Assembly (NCBI GenBank): GCA_018699075.1
Contig: JABIPV010000357.1
Location: 1-6,002, forward strand
Origin: Kordiimonadaceae bacterium
GTDB lineage: Bacteria > Pseudomonadota > Alphaproteobacteria > Sphingomonadales > Emcibacteraceae
Length of the DNA stretch: 6,002 bases
Direction: 5' to 3'
The notes under the pieces were generated by a model, which was given only the letters and a program-made list of their open reading frames with translations, had not been told where the DNA came from and did not search any database. Position numbers and translations under genes: made by a program. Below, one piece after another: positions 1-5,956 of this stretch; within the stretch, counting starts at the first letter, position 1, and each line of letters begins with the position of its first letter.

Positions 1-26
1 AACAAGTAAAGTGTCTACAAATCTAG

Positions 27-299
27 GGGCGTATCAATCGTCAAGGTAACGATCGGGGCAGTTCTTATCGTTCCGCCATATTTTATACAACAGAAGATCA
101 AAAAATTATGGCGGAAGAAACCATCAAAGATGTAGATTTTTCAGGGCTTTGGCCAGGAAAAGTTGTTACTGAAATTACACCGTTTAAAAACTTCTGGGAA
201 GCAGAGGCAGAACATCAAGATTATTTAGAGCGTCTACCCGAAGGATATACTTGTCATTTTCCACGTGCTGAATGGACCCTACCTAAAAGACCAGAGTAA
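27..299 (+). pseudogene. msrA: 3' part of peptide methionine-S-sulfoxide reductase A, reading frame interrupted upstream
   Basis: MsrA reduces methionine-S-sulfoxide in oxidised proteins, using thioredoxin-recycled cysteines. From base 36 the frame reads NRQGNDRG then YRSAIFY, a hallmark MsrA core motif. It continues to the C-terminal signature with FWEAEAEHQDYL, GYTCHF and WTLPKRPE, and stops at 297-299. About 90 residues of the usual 170-220 are visible. The catalytic GCFW segment would lie before the window. The frame is closed by TAG at 24-26, and the residues just before NRQGND do not match the conserved HDPT/HNPT stretch in this frame. The only ATG inside (108) falls in the middle of the domain and has no good ribosome binding site, so a 63-residue protein from there would not fold as MsrA. 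I infer a frameshifted or decayed gene, or a sequencing error near the G run at 26-29. Family identity is secure; pseudogene status is less so. Confidence 0.62.
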
Positions 300-324
300 A
301 ATAGCTTTTAGAAGGTCATTTTTT
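285..324 (+). terminator. possible rho-independent terminator of msrA
   Basis: An interrupted hairpin overlaps the msrA stop codon. The arms are GACC (289-292) with GGTC (314-317), and TAAAA (297-301) with TTTTA (306-310) around a TAGC loop, with a small internal bulge between them. Six T follow at 319-324. The position fits a terminator, but the stem is AT-rich and imperfect. Confidence 0.4.
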
Positions 325-346
325 ACGGTAAAGCACTGTTTTTTTT
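325..346 (+). terminator. second weak terminator-like hairpin with T run
   Basis: ACGGT (325-329) pairs with ACTGT (335-339), with one G-T pair, around a five-base AAAGC loop. It runs straight into eight T (339-346). The stem is only five base pairs. It may back up the hairpin just before it, or may be chance in AT-rich DNA. Confidence 0.25.
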
Positions 347-366
347 AGAAAAAGTTGTGAAAATTG

Positions 367-395
367 TTGACGTAGGCGGCAAAAAAGTGTTTATG
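367..395 (+). promoter_or_regulatory. candidate promoter for the cold-shock gene
   Basis: TTGACG (367-372) matches five of six bases of the sigma-70 type -35 box. Seventeen bases later lies TTTATG (390-395), a poor -10 box matching three of six; TATGAC (392-397) is an alternative with a longer spacer. If used, it would give a leader of roughly 140 bases, similar to the long leaders of cspA-type genes. A second TTGACG at 459-464 has no usable -10 box. This is a tentative call. Confidence 0.25.
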
Positions 396-456
396 ACGAA
401 CACGTTTGATTAATAGATCCACTTCTCTTTCCAAATAATTCGGTTTAGTTGAGGAT

Positions 457-537
457 AATTGACGCAAGTCTTTATCAAGCCGAAAAAATTTAAGTCGCGC
501 AATTGTGATTTATGAAATACCGATATTTGCATAGGAG
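457..537 (+). promoter_or_regulatory. structured leader and ribosome binding site of the cold-shock gene
   Basis: Bases 457-465 pair with 497-504: AATTG with CAATT, then a bulged A at 462, then CGC with GCG, giving an eight-pair stem enclosing about 31 bases. A second small stem follows, AAATA (515-519) with TATTT (524-528), loop CCGA. It ends five bases before the Shine-Dalgarno AGGAG (533-537). Leader folding is known to control translation with temperature in E. coli cspA. Whether that holds here is inference from position and pairing only. Confidence 0.3.
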
Positions 538-544
538 AAATAAC

Positions 545-748
545 ATGGCAACTGGTACAGTTAAATGGTTTAACCCAACAAAGGGTTTTGGTTTCATCGA
601 GCCTGGAGAAGGCGGAAATGATGTGTTTGTTCACATTAGTGCCGTTGAACAGTCAGGTCTTACAACTTTAGACGAAGGTCAAAAAGTTGAATTTGAAGTT
701 CAAGAACAACGTGGCAAATTAGCTGCTTGTAATATTAAAGCTGCTTAA
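545..748 (+). CDS. cold-shock protein, CspA family
   Basis: The 67-residue protein is a single cold-shock domain, a five-stranded beta barrel that binds single-stranded RNA and DNA and acts in the cytoplasm as an RNA chaperone or antiterminator. Visible marks are the N-terminal GTVKWFNPTKGFGFI with RNP1 KGFGFI (residues 13-18), RNP2 VFVHIS (27-32), and the C-terminal pattern GQKVEFEV...GKLAACNI. The length is exactly that of the family. The ATG at 545 was chosen because AGGAG (533-537) sits seven bases upstream and the domain begins directly after it; an in-frame ATG at 512 would add eleven non-conserved residues and lacks such a site. The gene stands alone, with its own leader and a strong terminator after it. 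Such genes are multi-copy in many bacteria and not all are cold-induced, so I give no letter symbol. Confidence 0.97.
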   Translation: MATGTVKWFNPTKGFGFIEPGEGGNDVFVHISAVEQSGLTTLDEGQKVEFEVQEQRGKLAACNIKAA

Positions 749-775
749 TTAAAGCACCTTTTAAAGAATTATATT

Positions 776-808
776 AAACACGGGTTCGTTTTACGACCCG
801 TGTTTTTT
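776..808 (+). terminator. strong rho-independent terminator after csp, shared with convergent xerC
   Basis: The arms AAACACGGGT (776-785) and ACCCGTGTTT (796-805) pair perfectly. The stem continues, past a bulged T at 786, with CGT (787-789) and ACG (793-795) around a TTT loop. A run of six T (803-808) follows on the + strand, and the hairpin lies 28 bases after the csp stop. On the - strand the same hairpin lies just past the xerC stop (821), but there the T tract is short and broken, so termination of the leftward operon may be weaker. Confidence 0.9.
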
Positions 809-820
809 ATTGGCGAATCG

Positions 821-1789
821 CTATTTTTTCGCGCTTGGATGGGCGTTATTATAAACATCGAGTAAATAAGCGGTATCCACATCGGTATAATGTTGTGTGG
901 TGCTGAGGTCCGCATGACCGAGCAGTTCTTGAATGGTCCGTAGATCGCCCCCCGCCGTCAGCAGATGAGTTGCAAAACTATGGCGTAAAGCATGAGGTGT
1001 CGCGGTTGAAGGCAGGCCAAGTGCTTGTCTTACTTTCTGCATCGCCAGTTGCACGTTTCTGGCATTTAGACGCTTGCCTCGTACGCCAATGAATAACGGA
1101 TCCCCAGGTTTTAAATTTTTTGGGCAAGCCTTGAAATATTTATCAACGGCTTCTGTTACAGCAGGTATGAGTGGTATCAGTCTTTCTTTATTGCGTTTGC
1201 CGACGACGGTCATGATATCGCCTTTATCCAAATCACCCACATTTAAACTGAGGGCTTCTGCAACCCTAAGTCCACATCCATAAAGTAAAGTAAGAACGGC
1301 TATATCGCGCAACGCAACCCAATCATGAGTGGCAGGTGCCGCAAAGTCGCCTACTTCTTTAATGGCGCGTTTGGCCGCGTCTTCACTTATTGGGCGCGGC
1401 AATCTTCGTGGTAGCTTCGGGCTGCTAACCGCATCAATCGCATCATTGTTTAAAATATTGGACTTGCGTAAATATTTATAAAATGCGCGAACTGCGCTGA
1501 ATGACCTGGCCATACTAGCGGGAGTTAGTCCATCTCTTCTGCGGGCGGCGAGATAACTTCTAAAATCCGCAGGCTTGAGCTTTTCCAAGTCGTTTTGTTC
1601 GGGAGCCTTTGCTAAATGATCGGTTAAAAACATAAGAAATTTGTTAAGGTCTCTAATGTAGGCATCATAAGTATGGTTTGACACACGCTTTTCAGAAACT
1701 AAGTAATCTTGCCACTTGGTAATCAGTGGATGAAGGTGAAGGAGATGGTTTTGCTCTAAAGTCTTTTTTTGAGCCATAGCACAAGACAT
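821..1789 (-). CDS. xerC: tyrosine recombinase XerC
   Basis: XerC acts with XerD at the chromosomal dif site to resolve chromosome dimers before cell division, under FtsK control. The 322-residue product has the N-terminal SAM-like core-binding domain (about residues 20-110) and the C-terminal catalytic domain (about 130-315). The full catalytic set is visible: R175 in GCGLRVAEAL, K198 in VVGKRNKER, H266 and R269 in TPHALRHSFATHLL, H292 in LLGHAD, and nucleophile Y301 in TQHYTDV. The motif LYGCGLR and the place after a DUF484 gene favour XerC over XerD. It is the last gene of a leftward operon and its start overlaps the end of the DUF484 gene by 34 bases, suggesting translational coupling. 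The start is uncertain: the ATG at 1789 has a weak GGGAAG eleven bases upstream, while the ATG at 1777 would give MAQKKT with no clear site. Nothing indicates a phage integrase. Confidence 0.95.
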   Translation of the reverse strand: MSCAMAQKKTLEQNHLLHLHPLITKWQDYLVSEKRVSNHTYDAYIRDLNKFLMFLTDHLAKAPEQNDLEKLKPADFRSYLAARRRDGLTPASMARSFSAVRAFYKYLRKSNILNNDAIDAVSSPKLPRRLPRPISEDAAKRAIKEVGDFAAPATHDWVALRDIAVLTLLYGCGLRVAEALSLNVGDLDKGDIMTVVGKRNKERLIPLIPAVTEAVDKYFKACPKNLKPGDPLFIGVRGKRLNARNVQLAMQKVRQALGLPSTATPHALRHSFATHLLTAGGDLRTIQELLGHADLSTTQHYTDVDTAYLLDVYNNAHPSAKK

Positions 1790-2460
1790 TTATGAAATGA
1801 CTTCCCAAGGAAACGTAGAAGTTCTGTTCCTTGTCCGGGATAAAACATGTCTGCATCACGACTACCGAAGGCGAGAATACCGGGAGGATTTACGGTAGTT
1901 GACGGAATGCGAATTAAGGCTTCTGCTTTAATTAATGATTGTGCAGGGCCAAAAATATCTGCCGACGCGTCCACATCGCCGCGCAGTTGAACGATATCAT
2001 CTTTACCTAAATATTCTGCTACGCATCCATCTGGAAGGATGGTTATATCTTTTAAAATGGGGGTGATGATCTGATGTTGATCTTCAAAACATATGCGAAT
2101 CACATCAATATGTAGATTATCAGCCCAGTCTTGGGTAACGATATGGGCCAAATGATCAATATTGTCCGCATCGAGTAAGCTAAGTGCTGCTTCATGAACT
2201 TGCACTTGTGTTGTCAGGTTATTACGTGACGTATTGATTAAGTTTCCTTGATTAAACTGAAGATCACTCAGGTTGCTTTTAATTTTCTCAATCATAATAT
2301 TCTGAAAATCGACAATTTCATTATCGGTTGATCTATTAGGCGGGGTTAAGACATTAAAAAGTTCAGGATTTTTAATCAAAAAATCAGGATGCCTGATAAG
2401 AAAGTTTATAACTTTACTTGCTTCAAGTTCATCGGTGATTTTTGGTTTTCTGTCACTCAT
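1756..2460 (-). CDS. DUF484 family protein (GAF-like fold), function unknown
   Basis: This 234-residue protein belongs to the DUF484 family, whose E. coli member YigA is likewise encoded just upstream of xerC. The N-terminal part carries the family pattern INFLIRHPDFLIKNPELF (residues 18-35), followed by a helical, probably coiled-coil stretch (about 48-100). The C-terminal half (about 100-230) should be the GAF-like domain and ends with the typical ILAFGSRDADMFYPGQGTEL (195-214) and FLGKSFHKCL. There is no signal peptide or membrane segment, so it is probably cytoplasmic. GAF-like folds often bind small ligands, but no binding residues can be assigned here. The gene starts 14 bases after the transaldolase stop and overlaps the start of xerC, so it is cotranscribed with both. 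A role linked to Xer recombination is suggested only by conserved neighbourhood. Confidence 0.93.
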   Translation of the reverse strand: MSDRKPKITDELEASKVINFLIRHPDFLIKNPELFNVLTPPNRSTDNEIVDFQNIMIEKIKSNLSDLQFNQGNLINTSRNNLTTQVQVHEAALSLLDADNIDHLAHIVTQDWADNLHIDVIRICFEDQHQIITPILKDITILPDGCVAEYLGKDDIVQLRGDVDASADIFGPAQSLIKAEALIRIPSTTVNPPGILAFGSRDADMFYPGQGTELLRFLGKSFHKCLVLWLKKRL

Positions 2461-2474
2461 TATTTAATCCGCAC

Positions 2475-3131
2475 CTAATCTGCTATACTTTGGCCGGTTT
2501 TTTCCCAATCTTTCAAGAAGCCGGCAAGTCCACTGTCTGTTAGCGGATGTTTAAACATTTGATGAACTACTTTTGCAGGAATGGTCGCAACATCGGCACC
2601 TATGAGTGCTGAATCTAAAATATGTAGGTTATGACGTGTACTTGCGACCAGAATTTCCGTTTTAAAATCATAATTATCATAAATTATGCGGATATCTTGA
2701 ATAAGCGACATACCATCAAAGGCAATATCATCAAGGCGACCAACAAAAGGAGAAATAAACGATGCTCCAGCTTTAGCAGCAAGCAATGCTTGGCTGGCGG
2801 AGAAACAAAGTGTTACGTTGACCATTTTTCCTTGATCACTGAAATGCTTACAGGCTCTCAGTCCATCTGGCGTAAGCGGAACTTTAAGGCATACATTATC
2901 AGCAATGTCATAAAGTGCTGCGGCTTCTCTAACCATTGTATCATAATCAGTTGCCGCAACCTCGGCACTAACGGGACCATCGACAAGATCACAAATTTCT
3001 TTCGTGACTTCAAAAATATCACGGCCTGATTTCAAAATCAGTGAAGGGTTGGTTGTTACGCCATCTACCAGACCGAGTTCAACGAGAGGTCTAATTTCTT
3101 CAATTTCTGCCGTATCAATAAAAAATTTCAT
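2475..3131 (-). CDS. tal: transaldolase, small TalC/FSA-type subfamily
   Basis: Transaldolase moves a dihydroxyacetone unit between sugar phosphates in the non-oxidative pentose phosphate pathway. The 218-residue protein has the length of the small, single-domain (beta/alpha)8 subfamily. Visible marks are FIDTA (residues 4-8, with D6), GVTTNPSL (24-31), the Schiff-base lysine K83 in CLKVPLTPDG, SPFVGRLDD (127-135) and ASTRH (164-168). E57 (in SAEVAATD) and F129 are the residues typical of true transaldolases; E. coli fructose-6-phosphate aldolase has Gln and Tyr there. I therefore favour transaldolase although such genes are often labelled fsa. The ATG at 3131 was chosen because the Shine-Dalgarno AAGGA lies at 3142-3146, ten bases upstream; a TTG at 3149 would place that site inside the coding region. 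It is first of three genes in the leftward operon and divergent from priA. Confidence 0.95.
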   Translation of the reverse strand: MKFFIDTAEIEEIRPLVELGLVDGVTTNPSLILKSGRDIFEVTKEICDLVDGPVSAEVAATDYDTMVREAAALYDIADNVCLKVPLTPDGLRACKHFSDQGKMVNVTLCFSASQALLAAKAGASFISPFVGRLDDIAFDGMSLIQDIRIIYDNYDFKTEILVASTRHNLHILDSALIGADVATIPAKVVHQMFKHPLTDSGLAGFLKDWEKTGQSIAD

Positions 3132-3257
3132 GTCTTTGTGATCCTTCAATTATAATTTAAAAGCTTATATCTTTCGGTACCCTGAATTTAGCTTTTGTGC
3201 AAGAGTATATTAAGATAATGTAACTGCAAAATAATAAATCAATAAGGCCTAAGTCAC
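3132..3257. promoter_or_regulatory. divergent intergenic region between tal and priA
   Basis: These 126 AT-rich bases separate two genes that are read away from each other, so promoters for both the tal-DUF484-xerC operon and priA are expected here. AT-rich hexamers occur (TATAAT at 3151-3156, GATAAT at 3214-3219), but none has a convincing -35 partner at 16-18 bases on either strand. Exact promoters cannot be assigned. The priA-proximal end holds AAGG (3244-3247), ten bases before its GTG. Confidence 0.4.
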
Positions 3258-5444
3258 GTGTCAGAACTATTTTCAAGTCAAAGGATACAAGTTTTACTTC
3301 CGTTACCATTAAGCGGCGTGCTTGATTATTTAGTTATGGATGACCTTCCGGTTTGCGAAGGTGACTTTGTTACTGTTCCCCTCTCCAGTCGCGAAGTGCA
3401 AGGAGTTGTATGGGATAGTGATCCAAAAAGTAATGATGTGCCGAGGGAAAAATTAAAATATGTCGTACGGAAATCTGAACTGCCGTCGTTGCCTAAAAGT
3501 CTATTAAAATTTGTTGAATGGGTTGCCCAATATACATTATCACCTTTAGGTTCCGTCTTAAAAATGGCCCTTAGCGTACCGCGTGGATCGGATAAACCTA
3601 AAAAGAAAACTCTTTATAAGTTATCGGCGTCACTTCCAGAAAAATTGACCGAAGGAAGACGGCGTGTGTCGGATGCTGCCCTTTCAGATATGCCACTATC
3701 TGTTTCTGATTGGTGCGAAATCGCTGCGGTAAGTGAAGGTATCGTACGGGGTATGATTAAAGCAGGGATGATGACGGTAGTGGAGGTATATGGCGAAGAA
3801 GCATTTATATCACCGGATATTGACTTGCAGAGAGCGTCACTTTCAAAAGAGCAACGTGATGCCGCCGATCACATAAATTTACAACAAAAAAGTGATACAT
3901 ATAAATGTGTACTGTTGGAAGGTGTCACAGGCAGCGGTAAAACAGAGGTTTACTTTGAAGCCGTTGCTGAAGCATTAAAAGATAAAACAGCACAGGTCCT
4001 GGTTCTTGTTCCGGAAATAGCCCTCACTGCACAATGGCTAGATCGATTTGAAGAACGTTTTGGATCTGTGCCAGTAATTTGGCATTCTGAGATGACCCCT
4101 GCGCAAAGAAGACGCGCATGGTGGGCGACCATTCGTGGTGAGGCACGTGTGATTGTCGGTGCCCGGTCGGCGTTATTTTTACCGCTTGTTAATTTAAAAC
4201 TTGTGATTGTCGACGAAGAGCATTCGCAGACCTTTAAGCAGGATGAAGGGGTAATGTATAATGGACGTGATATGGCCGTGGTACGTGCCATGCAATCACA
4301 TTGCACAATTATCCTGGCTTCAGCGACCCCGTCACTGGAAACCATGATTAATGCGGAAAATGAAAAATATGATTGGCTTTATTTGGGCGAACGACATGGT
4401 CCTGCCGAGCTTCCGGATATGTCATGTGTTGATTTGCGCCAGCATAAATTAAAAAGTGGTTCGTGGATAAGTGCACCATTAAAGGAAGAGCTGAAAGAAA
4501 ATTTGGCTCGCGGGGAGCAATCACTTTTATACTTAAATAGGCGCGGCTATGCGCCGCTGACACTTTGCCGAAGTTGCGGTCATCGGATGGAGTGCCCCCA
4601 TTGTTCCGCGTGGCTGGTAGAACATCATAAATTTAAGAAACTTGAATGTCATCATTGTGGATTTAACCGAAGACTTCCAGAGGAGTGCCCTGGATGCGCA
4701 GCAAAAGATAGTATGGTCGCCGTAGGTCCCGGCGTAGAACGTGTGGCAGAAGAATTGCAGCTTTTATTTCCAGATGCACGCTTAGCTGTTATGTCCAGCG
4801 ATGAAATATCGTCACCAAAAGCTTTAAAAGCCATGGTTGATGATATTGAAAACCATAATGTGGATTTTATTGTCGGAACACAGATCGTGACCAAAGGTTA
4901 TCATTTTCCAATGTTAACTTTAGTGGGTGTGATTGATGCGGACCTTGGTATGTCGGGCGCGGACCCAAGGGCGGCGGAACGTACATGGCAACAGCTAGAA
5001 CAAGTGGCGGGACGTGCAGGACGTGCGGAACATGCAGGACGGGTTATTTTTCAAACATATGCACCAGACCATCCGGTTTTAAAAGCGATTGTATCGGGGG
5101 ATAAGGATATGTTCCTTGAGCAAGAAGCGGCAGAACGCGAAGCGCAAAATTTACCCCCATATGGAAAACTCGCGTCACTTATATTATCTGGGCCAGATAA
5201 AAATAATATAATCACTGTTTCCAAACAATTAGCACGCGTCGCCCCACATCATGATAATATTACCGTACTTGGCCCTGTTGCAGCGCCACTATCTTATTTA
5301 CGGGGTAATCATAGATACCGTTTTTTAATTAAAGCAAATGCCAATGTGAAACTTCAACTGGAAATTAGAAATTGGTTGGATAAATTACCTAAGAGCCGAG
5401 GGGTAAAAATTCAAATCGATATTGATCCATATAGCTTTTATTAA
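3258..5444 (+). CDS. priA: primosomal protein N' (replication restart helicase PriA)
   Basis: PriA is a 3'-to-5' superfamily 2 helicase that recognises abandoned replication forks and recombination intermediates and reloads the replisome through DnaB. The 728-residue length is normal. The N-terminal DNA-binding part begins with QVLLPLPLSGVLDYLV (residues 11-26). The helicase core shows Walker A GVTGSGKTE (222-230), Walker B DEEH (319-322), SATPS (355-359), GTQIVTKGYHF (540-550) and QVAGRAGR (582-589). Between the helicase lobes lie eight cysteines (437, 440, 446, 449, 464, 467, 477, 480) in four CxxC pairs, as expected for two zinc sites. The C-terminal domain includes NLPPYGKLASLI (631-642). 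The start is GTG at 3258, preceded by AAGG (3244-3247); the next Met (residue 27) would remove the conserved N-terminal motif. All expected helicase and zinc-binding motifs are intact. Downstream lies a long gap and then atpH. Confidence 0.98.
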   Translation: MSELFSSQRIQVLLPLPLSGVLDYLVMDDLPVCEGDFVTVPLSSREVQGVVWDSDPKSNDVPREKLKYVVRKSELPSLPKSLLKFVEWVAQYTLSPLGSVLKMALSVPRGSDKPKKKTLYKLSASLPEKLTEGRRRVSDAALSDMPLSVSDWCEIAAVSEGIVRGMIKAGMMTVVEVYGEEAFISPDIDLQRASLSKEQRDAADHINLQQKSDTYKCVLLEGVTGSGKTEVYFEAVAEALKDKTAQVLVLVPEIALTAQWLDRFEERFGSVPVIWHSEMTPAQRRRAWWATIRGEARVIVGARSALFLPLVNLKLVIVDEEHSQTFKQDEGVMYNGRDMAVVRAMQSHCTIILASATPSLETMINAENEKYDWLYLGERHGPAELPDMSCVDLRQHKLKSGSWISAPLKEELKENLARGEQSLLYLNRRGYAPLTLCRSCGHRMECPHCSAWLVEHHKFKKLECHHCGFNRRLPEECPGCAAKDSMVAVGPGVERVAEELQLLFPDARLAVMSSDEISSPKALKAMVDDIENHNVDFIVGTQIVTKGYHFPMLTLVGVIDADLGMSGADPRAAERTWQQLEQVAGRAGRAEHAGRVIFQTYAPDHPVLKAIVSGDKDMFLEQEAAEREAQNLPPYGKLASLILSGPDKNNIITVSKQLARVAPHHDNITVLGPVAAPLSYLRGNHRYRFLIKANANVKLQLEIRNWLDKLPKSRGVKIQIDIDPYSFY

Positions 5445-5451
5445 AACCTCA

Positions 5452-5474
5452 AATATAGATAACTATATTCTTTT
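5452..5474 (+). terminator. weak hairpin after priA, possible terminator
   Basis: AATATAG (5452-5458) and CTATATT (5463-5469) form a perfect seven-pair stem with an ATAA loop, eight bases after the priA stop. One C and then four T (5471-5474) follow. The stem has a single G-C pair and the T run is short, so this is at best a weak terminator. Confidence 0.3.
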
Positions 5475-5492
5475 GAAAAATAACATAGTTAT
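5459..5492. repeat. inverted repeat overlapping the post-priA hairpin
   Basis: ATAACTAT (5459-5466) and ATAGTTAT (5485-5492) are exact reverse complements, eight bases each, 18 bases apart. The left arm is shared with the loop and right arm of the smaller hairpin at 5452-5469, so in RNA the two structures exclude one another. Confidence 0.45.
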
Positions 5493-5508
5493 AAGAATCA
5501 TCCTGCGC

Positions 5509-5586
5509 AAAGTGAGGATTTTTAAGGCTATGGGCGCTTAATGTTTTAAGCATTGCATTTTAGGTGCATTGACCCACTTTACTTTG
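5509..5586. repeat. nested inverted repeats, possible structured RNA
   Basis: AAAGTG (5509-5514) can pair with CACTTT (5575-5580), or CAAAGT (5508-5513) with ACTTTG (5581-5586). Inside lies the exact hairpin GCTTAA (5536-5541) with TTAAGC (5546-5551), loop TGTT. The layout could be a small folded transcript or part of a long leader. No promoter or terminator brackets it clearly, so this is only a structural note. Confidence 0.25.
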
Positions 5587-5765
5587 AAGGTAGACGAGAA
5601 AAGTTCGGATTAATAGCTCCTATATTATTTCAATAAATACTTTAAATGAAATTGTTATTTTAACTCAAGGCATTATATTGTTTTAAATCAACATAACAAC
5701 AAATGATGATCCATGATAAATTTTCAATATGCATGAGCTATGTTTTTAAAGGGATTAAAAGAAAA

Positions 5766-5784
5766 AATTTAATTGGATTAAATT
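5766..5784. repeat. perfect inverted repeat, eight-base arms
   Basis: AATTTAAT (5766-5773) and ATTAAATT (5777-5784) are exact reverse complements around a TGG centre. The right arm overlaps the second copy of a direct repeat GGATTAAA (5752-5759 and 5775-5782, starts 23 bases apart). The composition is almost pure A/T, so chance is a real possibility. Confidence 0.35.
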
Positions 5785-5927
5785 GCTCTATTGCAGTCTT
5801 TAGAACACTGTGCTAGGTATCGCCCGACTAATGATAATTTATAGCGGTTTATTCCCTTGTTATTTTTCAAAAAAATGGCAATTTTTATGGGCTAGACAGC
5901 GTATATATTATGATAATTATATCTTTC

Positions 5928-5956
5928 GAATGATTCTCTAATTTCTAGAATTATTC
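5928..5956 (+). repeat. inverted repeat in the atpH leader, close to its ribosome binding site
   Basis: GAATGATTCT (5928-5937) and AGAATTATTC (5947-5956) pair over ten bases, with one G-T pair that would be a G-U pair in RNA, around a nine-base loop. The hairpin ends nine bases before the Shine-Dalgarno of atpH (5966-5972). It could be an operator or an RNA hairpin affecting translation. Neither role is shown. Confidence 0.45.

Noticed and set aside
512..544. Upstream in-frame ATG that would lengthen the cold-shock protein by eleven residues
   Set aside because: The added residues are not part of the family, and the clear ribosome binding site AGGAG at 533-537 serves the ATG at 545.
410..634. 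Open frame on the - strand over the csp leader and coding region
   Set aside because: It is antisense to the conserved cold-shock domain, with no recognisable protein features.
1074..1283. Open frame on the + strand inside xerC
   Set aside because: It is antisense to the catalytic domain of xerC and shows no family motif.
2631..3029. Open frame of 132 residues on the + strand inside the transaldolase gene
   Set aside because: It is the complement of conserved transaldolase codons and has a composition typical of a shadow frame.
3132..3149. TTG start that would lengthen the transaldolase by six residues
   Set aside because: The extension contains the AAGGA ribosome binding site of the ATG at 3131, and the conserved protein begins with MKFFIDTAE.
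3950..4894. Open frames on the - strand inside priA (3950-4345, 4348-4563, 4652-4894)
   Set aside because: They lie opposite conserved helicase and zinc-binding coding sequence and resemble no protein family.
5703..5816. Small open frame of 37 residues on the + strand
   Set aside because: No ribosome binding site, no recognisable motif, and a length expected by chance.
5871..5886. Hairpin AAAAAT-GGCA-ATTTTT
   Set aside because: All six pairs are A-T with no supporting context; probably chance in AT-rich sequence.
5891..5918. dif-like site: central and XerD-arm half (5904-5918) matches E. coli dif at 13 of 15 bases
   Set aside because: The XerC-arm half (GCTAGACAGCG) does not match, giving only about 18 of 28 overall, which is easy to reach in AT-rich DNA; xerC genes are not normally beside dif.
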